Part shown: in pieces, positions 1-8,413 of the stretch | How positions within the stretch are numbered: the first letter of the stretch is position 1 | Layout: each line of letters opens with the position of its first letter | Assembly (NCBI RefSeq): GCF_910587525.1 | Contig: NZ_CAJULS010000007.1 | Coordinates: 1 to 39,402, forward strand | Direction of reading: 5' to 3' | Source of the DNA: an uncultured Oscillibacter sp. | GTDB taxonomy: Bacteria > Bacillota > Clostridia > Oscillospirales > Oscillospiraceae | DNA: 39,402 nt | Program-made: the position numbers and the translations under genes | The notes under the pieces: generated by a model | Seen by the model: the letters and a program-made list of their open reading frames with translations, nothing else | The model's database searches: none | What the model was told of the DNA's origin: nothing

Positions 1-635
1 AAGTCCAGGTTGATAAAGCCGGTGTCCCGGATCAGGTCGGAGATGGACTGCACCGCCTGACGCAGCACATCATCGGCGATCTCAAAGGCGTTGGCAAAGG
101 TCACCTTCTGGTCGGTGGCGTACTTCAGCCGCTCGTTGGGGATGATGACCAGAGAGTCCACCTTCCCCTCCAGCTCGGCGATGCCCGCCTCGGCGGCCCG
201 CATCCGGCGGGGGCCTTCAAAGCCGAAGGGCTTGGTGACCACGCCCACGGTGAGAATATCCATCTCCTTGGCGATCTCCGCCACGATGGGCGCACCGCCG
301 GTGCCGGTACCGCCGCCCATACCGGCAGCGATGAACACCATGTCCGTATCCTCCAGGGCCTTGGCGATCTGATTGCGGCTCTCTTCGGCGGCCTTCCGGC
401 CGATCTCCGGGTCTGCCCCCGCGCCTTTGCCGTGGGTCAGCTTCTCACCAATCTGGATCTTGTCAGAGGCACTTGACACGTTCAGCGCCTGCTTATCCGT
501 ATTTACTGCTACAAAATCCACGCCCTTGGTCCCGGAACGGACCATGCGGTTGACCACGTTGTTGCCGCCGCCGCCAACGCCGATTACTTTGATGTTGACA
601 ACGGTATCGGAACCCGTTTCCAATCCAAATGCCAT
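1..635 (-). CDS. ftsZ: Cell division protein FtsZ (3' end cut by window)
   Basis: FtsZ is the tubulin-like GTPase that polymerises into the cytoplasmic Z ring and recruits the divisome. About 211 N-terminal codons are present; the rest lies beyond position 1. The protein starts MAFGLETGSD, followed by the nucleotide-binding strand-loop with VGGGGNNVVNRM. The tubulin signature GGGTGTG lies near residue 105. The ATG at 633-635 is preceded by AGGAGG at 645-650. It is the last visible gene of the dcw cluster, 180 bp after divIB, and has its own promoter in that gap. ftsA, which often precedes ftsZ, is not here. Identification is certain from the motifs and the gene order. Confidence 0.97.
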   Translation of the reverse strand, partial: MAFGLETGSDTVVNIKVIGVGGGGNNVVNRMVRSGTKGVDFVAVNTDKQALNVSSASDKIQIGEKLTHGKGAGADPEIGRKAAEESRNQIAKALEDTDMVFIAAGMGGGTGTGGAPIVAEIAKEMDILTVGVVTKPFGFEGPRRMRAAEAGIAELEGKVDSLVIIPNERLKYATDQKVTFANAFEIADDVLRQAVQSISDLIRDTGFINLD

Positions 636-722
636 AAGTGCTGCCTCCTGCTATCATTTGTAGAAAAGGGCGAAGATGCCCGGCGCTTTCCACAATATCC
701 AGTATCCCAATATATAATGTCT

Positions 723-751
723 ATTGTATGCCACTTTTTTGCTCCGGTCAA
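723..751 (-). promoter_or_regulatory. Sigma-A-type promoter of ftsZ
   Basis: On the minus strand, TTGACC (746-751) and TACAAT (723-728) are separated by exactly 17 bp. Transcription would start near 716, giving an ~80-nt leader to ftsZ. It lies in the 180-bp gap after divIB, so ftsZ can be transcribed separately from the upstream cluster. Called by eye from the hexamers. Confidence 0.7.
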
Positions 752-815
752 GTCCCCTATGTCTCTTTTCGAGGGTTTTTTCCAAAAGAAAACGGAAAAA
801 ACATCCATTTTCTCA

Positions 816-1595
816 CTATAGGTCCGGCTGGAAAAAATCCTTGCTGCTCCCACGCATATCAAAGGTGCCGGTCATATTGTCCTGGATAATGCCCTCGGTG
901 AGACTCCACTGGAGCTTTGTGAGCTTGCGGGCGTAGTCCGCACTGTAACTCAGGCGCACGGTGAAGCGCCCGGCATACTCCATGGTGATCTCCGCAGGGT
1001 TCTCCAAGTGGATGGCCTCCACCTGTTCCAGCATCTCCGCTTCCTCCAGCGCGTTCAGCAGACTGAGGAGGCTGCTCTGCTGGACGGCATACTCCGTGGC
1101 AAGCGCCGGGCCGGTGCCCACCGAGGGCGCCAGCAGCTGGCAGCCGTCGATGACCCCGTAGCCGGCGGCGGCCGCCGCCGGCACCTGCTCTACGATCTTG
1201 CCCCGGCCGGAGTTGGTGGGGCTGATAAGCCAGGCAGCGCCGTCCTGAATCACCGCCAGGGGCTTTCCGCACTCCTCCACCTGGATCTCCAGGGTGTCCG
1301 GCAGTTTTTTGCTGATGCTGCTGATTTCCTTCAGGTAGGGCAGGGTCCCTGTCATGCTGGCAGCCACCCTGCCCTTGTTCAAAAGCAGCAGGTTGGCCCC
1401 GGTCTTGATCCCGGTGGCGTCCCGCAGCTCCTGCTCGGTGTAGCGCACGCCGCCGGTGACCACAATGGTGTCCACCCTGAAAAACAGCGTCAGCGCCGTG
1501 ATGAGGCAGACGCACATGGCCAAAACGGACAGCAGTTTATAGAGGAAGCCCGACCTTCCCCTCCTCCGCCGGTTGGATTTTCTGCGTCTTGCCAT
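816..1595 (-). CDS. divIB: Cell division protein DivIB/FtsQ
   Basis: This is a bitopic divisome protein that, in the family, links FtsL and the late divisome to the septal PBP. The 259-residue product has a very basic cytoplasmic N-terminus (MARRRKSNRRRRGR), one membrane segment at about residues 19-40, and then a FtsQ-type POTRA domain beginning FRVDTIVVTGG with the helix YTEQELRDATGI. The C-terminal beta domain is less conserved. It follows murA by 15 bp, as in many Firmicutes dcw clusters, and precedes ftsZ. Its Shine-Dalgarno (AGAGAG) is weak and close to the ATG at 1593-1595. Family and position are both clear. Confidence 0.93.
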   Translation of the reverse strand: MARRRKSNRRRRGRSGFLYKLLSVLAMCVCLITALTLFFRVDTIVVTGGVRYTEQELRDATGIKTGANLLLLNKGRVAASMTGTLPYLKEISSISKKLPDTLEIQVEECGKPLAVIQDGAAWLISPTNSGRGKIVEQVPAAAAAGYGVIDGCQLLAPSVGTGPALATEYAVQQSSLLSLLNALEEAEMLEQVEAIHLENPAEITMEYAGRFTVRLSYSADYARKLTKLQWSLTEGIIQDNMTGTFDMRGSSKDFFQPDL

Positions 1596-1610
1596 ATCTC
1601 TCTTGAACTC

Positions 1611-2873
1611 CTATATCTCCAGCTCTGTGCGGACAATGTCCGCGCCCAGAGTCCTCAAATCCCGCTCAATGCACTCGTAGCCCCGGTCAATGTGGCCGAT
1701 CTCATCGATGGAAGTCTCTCCCTCCGCCGCCAGAGCCGCCACGCACAGCGCCGCCCCGCCCCGCAGGTCCGTGCAGCGTACAGGTGCGCCGCGGAGCTTC
1801 TCCGCGCCGGTGACCACCGCCACCCGGCCCGCCACCCGGATATCCGCCCCCATGCGGATCAGTTCATCCACATGGCGGTATCTGTTTTCAAAGATGCTCT
1901 CCTCAAAGACCGTGGCCCCCCGGCTGCGCAGCAGCGCGGCCATCAAAACCGCCTGGGCGTCCGTGGGAAAGCCCGGATATGGCGCCGTCCGCACAGGGCG
2001 GATGCTCCCCAGCTGTCCCCGGCTGGTACAGCTCACGCCGTCCCGGTCCGCCCGAATGGCGCACCCCGCCTCCCGCAGCGCGGCGGCGACGGTAGATAGA
2101 TGGCCCTCCCGGGCATTCCGTAAGTAGATTTCCCCACCGGCGGCAGCCGCAGCGCAGAGGTAGGTGGCCGCCACAATACGGTCCGGCATGATCCCGTAAG
2201 TACAGCCGTGAAGGGGCCGTTTTCCCTCCACCGTGACAGTGGAGGTACCTGCTCCGGATACAGCCGCGCCGCAGGCATTCAAAAATTCCTGCAAATCCAC
2301 GATCTCCGGCTCCCGGGCGGCGTTGGAGATGGCGGTGACGCCCTCCGCCCCGCAGGCGGCCAGCATCAGGTTCTCCGTGGCTCCCACGGAGGGCAGGCTG
2401 AGAATCACCTCTCTTCCCCGCAGGCGGGGGGCTTTGCAGTACAGCACGCCGCCGCTGTCCTGAATCTCCGCCCCCAGGTCCCGCAGGCCCGCCAGGTGCA
2501 GGTCAATGGGTCTGGGGCCCAGCTCACAGCCGCCGGGGTAACTCATCTCCGCCTCTCCGCACCGGGCCAGAATGGCCCCCAGAAAGATGGCGGAGGAGCG
2601 CATCTCCCGCATCAGTATATCAGAGACGGCGCAGCTGTTCAACCCGGCAGTATCTGCCAGAAGGCTGTCCCCCTCCCAGCGGGCGTCGCAGCCCAGAGTC
2701 TTCAGAATGCGGATGGAGGCGTCCACGTCCCGCAGATGGGGACAGCTCCGCAGCTCCACCTGTCCGCCTGTCAGCAGCGTGGCCGCCAAAATGGGCAGCA
2801 CGCTGTTCTTCGCTCCCTGGACGGCCACTTCTCCCCTGAGGCTGTTGCCGCCCCGCACCAAAAGCTGGCTCAT
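1611..2873 (-). CDS. murA: UDP-N-acetylglucosamine 1-carboxyvinyltransferase MurA
   Basis: MurA catalyses the first committed step of peptidoglycan synthesis, transferring enolpyruvate from PEP to UDP-GlcNAc in the cytoplasm; it is the fosfomycin target. The 420-residue length is typical. VQGAKNSVLPILAATLL near the N-terminus carries the substrate-binding Lys-Asn. The loop with SYPGGCELGPRPIDLH carries the catalytic cysteine that fosfomycin alkylates. I chose the ATG at 2871-2873 (MSQLLVRGG), which has a GGGGGGAA ribosome site; an in-frame extension to 2915 has no such site. It sits between murG and divIB, as in other clostridial clusters. Confidence 0.96.
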   Translation of the reverse strand: MSQLLVRGGNSLRGEVAVQGAKNSVLPILAATLLTGGQVELRSCPHLRDVDASIRILKTLGCDARWEGDSLLADTAGLNSCAVSDILMREMRSSAIFLGAILARCGEAEMSYPGGCELGPRPIDLHLAGLRDLGAEIQDSGGVLYCKAPRLRGREVILSLPSVGATENLMLAACGAEGVTAISNAAREPEIVDLQEFLNACGAAVSGAGTSTVTVEGKRPLHGCTYGIMPDRIVAATYLCAAAAAGGEIYLRNAREGHLSTVAAALREAGCAIRADRDGVSCTSRGQLGSIRPVRTAPYPGFPTDAQAVLMAALLRSRGATVFEESIFENRYRHVDELIRMGADIRVAGRVAVVTGAEKLRGAPVRCTDLRGGAALCVAALAAEGETSIDEIGHIDRGYECIERDLRTLGADIVRTELEI

Positions 2874-2939
2874 ACATGTTCCCCCCGTACCCAAAAATGA
2901 TCTCATACAGACCATCTTATGGATATGGAGAAAAACTGG

Positions 2940-4085
2940 TTACTTGCAAACCTCCAGGAGCGTATCGTAAATACGCTCCGCTGCATCCCGAATTCCCAGG
3001 GCCGCCATGGCTTTTTCCATGCCGGCGCGGCGGGTCTCTCCGTGCAGGATGCCGCAGGCGGCCTGGAACAGCGCCTGACCGGAGCTGTCCTTTTCCAGCA
3101 GCACCGCCGCGCCACCCGCCTCCTCCAGGGCCCGGGCGTTCTTCTCCTGGTGATTATTGGTCACATAGGGAGACGGCACGACCAGCGCCGGAACGCCCAG
3201 AGCCGTCAGCTCGCTGATAGTAGAGGCTCCCGCCCGGCACACAACCAGGTCCGCCGCCCGCATGACGGCGGCCATATTATAGATGTACTCCCGAACGTCC
3301 AGCGCCGGGTGATCCTTCAAATCCACGCCCTTCTCTCTCAGCTGCGCCAGCAGAACGGAATATCCCGCCTCCCCCGCGCCATGGATGTGGTAGAAGGGCT
3401 CTTTTTGTGCCTCCAGGGCCAGGAAGTCCGCCATCTGGCGGTTCATACCGGCGGCCCCCAGGGACCCCCAGAAAGAGACGATCAGCGGCCTTCCACCGTC
3501 CACACCCAGCTTCCGTTTGGCCTCCTCTTTTGTCAGCTCAAAGAAGTCCCCCCGCACCGGTGTGCCGGTAACAACCACCTTTTCCGGGTGTCTATAATGC
3601 TGCCGGCAGGCCTCAAAGCCCACCAGAATCCGATCCGCGAAGGGCTCCAGCATCTCCGTAGTCAGGCCCGGCACCATGTTGGATTCGTGAACCAACGTGG
3701 GAATGCCGTCCTTGGCGGCAGCCTTTACCATGGGGTAGCTGGCATAGCCGCCGGTGCCGATCACCGCATCCGGCCGGAATTCCCGCAGAATCGCCCGGGC
3801 CTCCCGGGGCGCCCGCAGGAGGTTGCAGACGGAGATCAGATTGTGCCGGATCTCCCTGGGCCTGAAGGAGCGGTGAAAACTGGAGATATGGACGGTTCGA
3901 AAATCGTACCCTGCCTTGGGGACCAGGTCTTTTTCCAATCCCCGCTCCGCTCCCACAAACAAAAATGCCGTCTCCGGGTCCTTCCGGCGCATCAGCTGCG
4001 CCAGGGCGATGGCCGGGTTCACATGCCCCGCCGTACCGCCGCAGGTAAAGATGACCCGTTTCAGGTTTTGAGGCAAGGCAAACAC
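2940..4085 (-). CDS. murG: MurG, undecaprenyl-PP-MurNAc-pentapeptide GlcNAc transferase
   Basis: MurG converts lipid I to lipid II by adding GlcNAc at the inner face of the membrane (GT28, GT-B fold). The 381-residue protein begins with the donor-fold glycine loop TCGGTAGHVNPAIALAQ. The acceptor-side loop GTGGYASYP and the UDP-GlcNAc site near CRAGASTISELTALGVP are both present. The longest frame starts at a GTG at 4085 directly abutting GAGAGAGG. A TTG three codons later (4074-4076) has better spacing (9 nt) and may be the true start. It lies between ftsW and murA, separated from ftsW by a 237-bp hairpin-rich gap. Confidence 0.95.
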   Translation of the reverse strand: MFALPQNLKRVIFTCGGTAGHVNPAIALAQLMRRKDPETAFLFVGAERGLEKDLVPKAGYDFRTVHISSFHRSFRPREIRHNLISVCNLLRAPREARAILREFRPDAVIGTGGYASYPMVKAAAKDGIPTLVHESNMVPGLTTEMLEPFADRILVGFEACRQHYRHPEKVVVTGTPVRGDFFELTKEEAKRKLGVDGGRPLIVSFWGSLGAAGMNRQMADFLALEAQKEPFYHIHGAGEAGYSVLLAQLREKGVDLKDHPALDVREYIYNMAAVMRAADLVVCRAGASTISELTALGVPALVVPSPYVTNNHQEKNARALEEAGGAAVLLEKDSSGQALFQAACGILHGETRRAGMEKAMAALGIRDAAERIYDTLLEVCK

Positions 4086-4322
4086 CCTCTCTCATAGATA
4101 CAGATACCTCCCCCTGTATTCCTGCGCCCCGCAGGCGCGAAGAAAGGAGTTCAGAAGAAGAGGTTTCAACCATTTTCGCCGCGGCGTGTACGCGGTGAAA
4201 ATACCCCGGCCGCCTTGTGCGGCAGGGGGAGGCCGAGACTTCGCCCGGCACGTTTAGGCCAACCGCCCGCAGGGCGGTCCTTATGCCGGAAATGGAGCCC
4301 GCTCCCCCTCAAAAAGCAGACT
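4086..4322. other. Hairpin-rich spacer between ftsW and murG
   Basis: This 237-bp gap is long for a dcw cluster and holds no gene. A 12-bp stem (4172-4183 with 4191-4202, one G-U pair, 7-nt loop) and a perfect 7-bp stem with GCA loop (4262-4268 with 4272-4278) are clear. A shorter stem lies at 4121-4135. No T-tract follows the large stems, so they do not look like ordinary terminators. They could be processing sites or a dispersed repeat. Confidence 0.6.
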
Positions 4323-5549
4323 CTAGCCTGCTTTCGTAGGTTTCATCTGCCGCGATACGGATAATACGATACCCATTTCCGCCAGCTGGATCATCAGCGC
4401 CGTACCGCCGTAGCTGAAAAATGGCAATGAGATGCCCGTGGTGGGCAGGAGGCCCGTCACCACGCCAATATTCAAAAATGTCTGCATGGCAATCAGGGTG
4501 GTAACGCCCACCACCAGCAGGCTTCCAAACCGGTCCCGGGCGTGGAGGGCGATCCAGTAGCCCCGGAGGATCAGCGCCGCGAAGAGCAGCATGATGATAG
4601 TGGCCCCGATGAGGCCCAGCTCCTCACAGACAATGGCAAAGATAAAGTCGTTGTGCTCCTCCGGCAGGTACAAAAACTTCTGCATACTCCTGCCAAGTCC
4701 CACGCCCCACAGGCCGCCGGAGCCGATGGAGAGCAGGCTCTGCACCAGCTGGTAGCCGTCGCCTCGGGGATCCAGCCAGGGATTCTGCCACATGGCCAGG
4801 CGGGACTGGCCGTATTTGATGACGCCGGAGAACATCAAAAACGCGATGCCGCCGGCGCCGGCCACTGCCGCCGCCACCCAGGTGAGATTGATGCCGCCCA
4901 CCAGCATCAGCACCGCACCGGCGCTGAGGATCAATACCGTGCCGGACAGATGGGGTTCCAGCATCATCAGAAGGGAGAGGACCCCCAGGATCAGCAGATA
5001 GGGGGCCACACCGTACCGGGTGGTGTTCATCTTATCCTTCTTCTTGGAGATGGTGTCGGAAAAATACAGCACCACCGCCATTTTTGCCACCTCCGAGGGC
5101 TGGAACTGAAAGCTGGTATTGCGGATTCCCAGCCAGCGCGTGGCGTGGTTTCGGGTAAGGGCGATGGGATTTCCGGGAATGATAACCAGCACCAGCAGCA
5201 CGATGGAGAGATACAGCAGCGGCTTTGCCGCGCCCCGAAACCGCTGGTAGTTGATCTTGCCGATAAAAAGCATGGCCGCTACACCGGCAATGGCAAAAAC
5301 ACCCTGCTGCCGGAAATACTTGATGGGGTCGTCGTTGTCGTAATAGGCAGAGGGGAAGCTGGCAGAGAGCAGCATCACAAGGCCGACTCCCATCAGCATC
5401 AGCACCAGCAGGCAAAAGGGCAGGTCAATGGGCCCCCGGGCCAGCTCCCGGCTCAGCTCCTCCCGCTCTTTGCGGCGACGCTTTTTCTCCTGCCGGGCCA
5501 GTGCCTCCTCCCGGCTGATGGGCCGTCTCCGCCGCCGTGTCTCAACCAT
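4323..5549 (-). CDS. ftsW: SEDS-family septal glycosyltransferase FtsW
   Basis: FtsW is the polytopic SEDS glycosyltransferase that polymerises lipid II at the septum with its partner class B PBP. The 408-residue product has a long charged cytoplasmic N-terminus (about 40 residues, rich in Arg/Lys/Glu) followed by about ten membrane segments. Family motifs seen are NHATRWLGI, FQPSEVAKMA, the loop around GLGRSMQKFLYLPEEHNDFIF, and the C-terminal LPFFSYGG. The ATG at 5547-5549 follows GAGAGGAGGGG. murD, which often lies between mraY and ftsW, is not here. SpoVE is the close paralogue, but position in dcw favours FtsW. Confidence 0.93.
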   Translation of the reverse strand: MVETRRRRRPISREEALARQEKKRRRKEREELSRELARGPIDLPFCLLVLMLMGVGLVMLLSASFPSAYYDNDDPIKYFRQQGVFAIAGVAAMLFIGKINYQRFRGAAKPLLYLSIVLLVLVIIPGNPIALTRNHATRWLGIRNTSFQFQPSEVAKMAVVLYFSDTISKKKDKMNTTRYGVAPYLLILGVLSLLMMLEPHLSGTVLILSAGAVLMLVGGINLTWVAAAVAGAGGIAFLMFSGVIKYGQSRLAMWQNPWLDPRGDGYQLVQSLLSIGSGGLWGVGLGRSMQKFLYLPEEHNDFIFAIVCEELGLIGATIIMLLFAALILRGYWIALHARDRFGSLLVVGVTTLIAMQTFLNIGVVTGLLPTTGISLPFFSYGGTALMIQLAEMGIVLSVSRQMKPTKAG

Positions 5550-5591
5550 AGGTCCCCTCCTCTCAATATATTTCCGCGCACAGCGGCGTCC

Positions 5592-6596
5592 TCAATATCG
5601 GCCCTGAATGGCCAGATACGCCAGAATGCAGCAAGCCAGCGTGACGCCGCTGAATACTGTGACAATTTTCGCCTCGCTCCAGCCGCACCGCTCCAGATGG
5701 TGGTGCACCGGAGCCATCTTGAAAAAGCGCTTGCCGTGGGTGGCCTTGAAATAGGCCACCTGGATAATGTCGGAGAGGGTCTCCGCGATATAGATAATGC
5801 CCACCGGAATCAGGATCAGCGGCATATCCATGGCGAAGGCCAGCGCCGCCACAGCGCCGCCCAGAAAGAGGCTGCCAGTATCCCCCATAAAGGTCTTGGC
5901 CGGGTGATGGTTATAGACGAAAAAGGCCGCCAGGCCGCCCGCCAGGGCAGAGGGAAACAGGGCCAGAGCCGTCAGGTGCCACAGTGCCGCCGCAGCGGTG
6001 AAGAACACCATCACCACAAAGGTCACGCTGCAGGCCAAGCCGTCAATGCCGTCGGTGAGGTTTACGGCATTGACCGCTCCCACGATGACGAAGGCGGCAA
6101 ACATCAGATAGAATATCCAGTTGACGGTGATATTCACCTGGAGCCCCGGGATATACAGCCGGTTGGTCAGCATGCCCTCATAGCGCATCAGGCTGAGGAA
6201 GACCACCGCCGCCAGCAGCTGTAAAATGAACTTCTGCTTCGCAGTCAGACCTTCGTTCTGGTGCTGGCGCACCTTGCGGTAGTCGTCCACAAAGCCGATA
6301 AACCCGAAGCACAGAGCGAACAGGTAGACGTACAGATGGGCAAAGTCCCCTTGCAGCATCCGCGTCCAGCCCAGGGCAAACACCGTCACGCCCGCGCCGA
6401 TGATGAACATGATGCCACCCATGGTGGGCGTGCCCGCCTTGGAGGCGTGCCAGCTGGGGCCATCGGCCCGGATCTCCTGGCCAGCTTTCAATTTCCGAAG
6501 CTCGGGGATCAGAAACTTTCCGATCACCAGGGTCAGCAAAAAGGCCGCCCCTGCGGCGATCAGCGCCTCGATCCACTCAGTCCAGATCCATACCAT
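5592..6596 (-). CDS. mraY: Phospho-MurNAc-pentapeptide transferase MraY
   Basis: MraY makes lipid I from UDP-MurNAc-pentapeptide and undecaprenyl phosphate; it is a ten-helix integral membrane enzyme. The 334-residue length fits. Motifs present: GPSWHASKAGTPTMGG, FVDDYRKV, NAVNLTDGIDGLA with the catalytic aspartates, GDTGSLFLGG, and the HHHLE box near the C-terminus. I start it at the ATG at 6594-6596 (MVWIWTEW), preceded by GAGGGGGAG. The frame stays open upstream to 6941, but that extension only reads the duplicated murE tail and hairpin array in another frame, so it is not protein. murF, the usual upstream neighbour, is missing. Confidence 0.96.
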   Translation of the reverse strand: MVWIWTEWIEALIAAGAAFLLTLVIGKFLIPELRKLKAGQEIRADGPSWHASKAGTPTMGGIMFIIGAGVTVFALGWTRMLQGDFAHLYVYLFALCFGFIGFVDDYRKVRQHQNEGLTAKQKFILQLLAAVVFLSLMRYEGMLTNRLYIPGLQVNITVNWIFYLMFAAFVIVGAVNAVNLTDGIDGLACSVTFVVMVFFTAAAALWHLTALALFPSALAGGLAAFFVYNHHPAKTFMGDTGSLFLGGAVAALAFAMDMPLILIPVGIIYIAETLSDIIQVAYFKATHGKRFFKMAPVHHHLERCGWSEAKIVTVFSGVTLACCILAYLAIQGRY

Positions 6597-6643
6597 TTCT
6601 CGCTCCCCCTCGCCGGCCACACACACCGGCGCTTTCACTGTCA

Positions 6644-6714
6644 GTTTATTTTCCGGCTCCCAGATAATCCGCCACGATCTCCCGCTCATCCATATGGTGC
6701 TTGATATGGGTAAC
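6644..6714 (-). repeat. Diverged duplicate of the murE 3' end (distal copy)
   Basis: These 71 bp repeat the last codons, stop and flank of murE (6833-6903). A central 49 bp (6661-6709) is identical to 6850-6898. In murE frame it reads HIKHHMDEREIVADYL then GAGK and a stop, while the true end reads AGGE. The outer parts carry several mismatches. It is a direct repeat 189 bp away from the murE copy and encodes nothing by itself. Confidence 0.9.
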
Positions 6715-6720
6715 GCCCCA

Positions 6721-6830
6721 CAAAAGCTCCGCTTTTGCGGGGACCCCGCATTTGACTCAAATCGTCCGAATTCAATTCGGCCGATTTCAAGGTTTTGCTC
6801 CGCAAAACGCTTGACGCCGGACTCCCGGCG
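6721..6830. repeat. Array of five consecutive palindromes between murE and mraY
   Basis: Five inverted repeats lie almost end to end: CAAAAGC-tcc-GCTTTTG (6721-6737); GCGGGG-a-CCCCGC (6737-6749); a two-part cruciform AAATCG/CCGAATT with AATTCGG/CGATTT (6759-6787); GTTTTGC-tcc-GCAAAAC (6792-6808); and CGCCGG-actc-CCGGCG (6815-6830). The first and fourth share the same tcc loop. The block sits between two copies of the murE 3' end, in the place where murF is usually found. It resembles a REP-like or non-autonomous insertion. Confidence 0.85.
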
Positions 6831-6832
6831 GT

Positions 6833-6903
6833 GTTTATTCCCCGCCTGCCAGATAATCCGCCACGATCTCCCGCTCATCCATATGGTGCTTGATATGGTT
6901 AAC
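6833..6903 (-). repeat. murE 3' end, proximal copy of the direct repeat
   Basis: This is the functional end of murE and its stop codon (6835-6837), and is the partner of the repeat at 6644-6714. Identity is complete over 6850-6898. Confidence 0.88.
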
Positions 6904-8283
6904 CTCCTGATAGGTCTCGTGGCCCTTGCCGCACAGAACAATCACGTCGCCCTGCTCCGCATGGTCCATGGCCCAATGGATGGCCTTAATCCGGTCCACT
7001 ACCACTTCGTAAGGTGTGCCATAGCCCTCCAGCCCCGGCAGAATATCTGCAATGATGGCCTCCGGGTCCTCGGTGCGGGGATTGTCGGTGGTAACCACCA
7101 GGAAATCGGCATTTTGGGCGGCGGTTCGCCCCATCTTGGGGCGCTTGGTCCTGTCCCGGTCACCGCCGCAGCCGAACACCGCTACGGTGCGCCCTTTGGC
7201 AAAGCCCCTCACCGAGGAGAGAACATTCTCCAGCCCGTCAGGGCTGTGGGCGTAGTCGATCAAAACAGTATAGTCTTTTCCCGGGGTGGGGACGACCTCC
7301 ACCCGGCCCTTCACCGGCGGAACCTCCGCCAGGACCCTGGCGCTGTCCTCCAGAGAAATGCCCATGGCCAGTGCCGCTCCCAGCACATCCAAGGTGTTGT
7401 AAACCATGAAGCGGCCCGGAATATTCACCCGGATGGGGACCCGTTGTTCTCGTGTCACCGCCGTGAAGGCAACGTGGTCCGCCGCCAGGACAATGTCCTC
7501 TGCCCGCAGGTCTGCCTCCGCCGCTTCGGCGTAGGTGAAGATCTCACAGGAGGCCTCCGCCGTCAGCCGGGGCGTCCATGGGTCATCTGCGTTGACCACC
7601 CCGGTGCCGCAGTTTCGGAACAGCAGCGCCTTGGCGCCGCAATACTCCTCCATGGTGCCGTGGAAATCCAGGTGGTCCTGCGTGAGATTGGTGAACACGC
7701 CCACCTGATAGCGCACACCGTACACCCGGTCCAGGGCCAGGGCGTGGGAGGAGACCTCCATCACCACATGGGTGCAGCCCGCGTCCCGCATTTGGGCGAA
7801 GAGCCGCTGGAGCTCAAAAGACTCCGGCGTGGTGCGCTCTGTGGGAATGATCTCCTGGCCGACCATGTTCTGGTTGGTGCCGATGAGGCCCACTTTGGCC
7901 CCCGCCGCCTGCTCCAGAATGGCTTTGAGGAGATAGGTGGAGGAGGTCTTTCCGTTGGTGCCGGTAATGCCCGCCATGGTCATGTCCTCAGCGGGATGTC
8001 CGAAAAAGTTTGCTCCCACCACTGCCAGCGCCCGGCGGGAATCCGCCGTCTGGATATAGGGGACATTCCCCTCCGGCACCCTCTGGCACAGCACCGCCGC
8101 CGCGCCGGCCTCCATAGCCTTTCCGATGAAATCGTGTCCGTCCACGGCAAAGCCGGTCATGGCTACAAACAATCCGCCGGGCCTTACCGTCCGGGAGTCA
8201 TAGCTGACATCCGGGATCTCCAGCTCCATGTCCGCCGTGGCGGACAGCACGGTGATCCCCTCCAAAAGTTCTTTTAACCGCAT
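6835..8283 (-). CDS. murE: UDP-MurNAc-tripeptide synthetase MurE (meso-DAP type)
   Basis: MurE adds the third residue of the stem peptide in the cytoplasm using ATP. The 482-residue protein has the Mur ligase order: N-terminal UDP-binding domain, central ATPase with GITGTNGKTSS (residues 106-116), and C-terminal domain. DNPRTEDP at residues 400-407 is the motif family knowledge ties to meso-diaminopimelate; lysine-adding enzymes lack the Asn-Pro-Arg. I start at the ATG at 8281-8283 (MRLKELLEG), which has AAGGAAGGGG nine bases upstream; the frame stays open further to 8439 without a ribosome site. The 3' end is duplicated downstream. A 7-bp hairpin (8309-8327) lies just ahead of the ribosome site. 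Confidence 0.96.
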   Translation of the reverse strand: MRLKELLEGITVLSATADMELEIPDVSYDSRTVRPGGLFVAMTGFAVDGHDFIGKAMEAGAAAVLCQRVPEGNVPYIQTADSRRALAVVGANFFGHPAEDMTMAGITGTNGKTSSTYLLKAILEQAAGAKVGLIGTNQNMVGQEIIPTERTTPESFELQRLFAQMRDAGCTHVVMEVSSHALALDRVYGVRYQVGVFTNLTQDHLDFHGTMEEYCGAKALLFRNCGTGVVNADDPWTPRLTAEASCEIFTYAEAAEADLRAEDIVLAADHVAFTAVTREQRVPIRVNIPGRFMVYNTLDVLGAALAMGISLEDSARVLAEVPPVKGRVEVVPTPGKDYTVLIDYAHSPDGLENVLSSVRGFAKGRTVAVFGCGGDRDRTKRPKMGRTAAQNADFLVVTTDNPRTEDPEAIIADILPGLEGYGTPYEVVVDRIKAIHWAMDHAEQGDVIVLCGKGHETYQEVNHIKHHMDEREIVADYLAGGE

Positions 8284-8413
8284 AAAACCGCGCCCCTTCC
8301 TTTGTGAATCGGCGGCAGACCCGCCGATTTCCATTATAGGCGGCAGAGATTGCAAAGTATACGGAAGAAGGTGCCAAAAGATATGCAAAAACTGTTCTCC
8401 GGTCTCCTCCGGG

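Noticed and set aside
6597..6941. N-terminal extension of MraY
   Set aside because: It reads the murE repeat out of frame and the hairpin array, repeats a short meaningless phrase twice, and lacks a ribosome site. The ATG at 6596 fits the family start.
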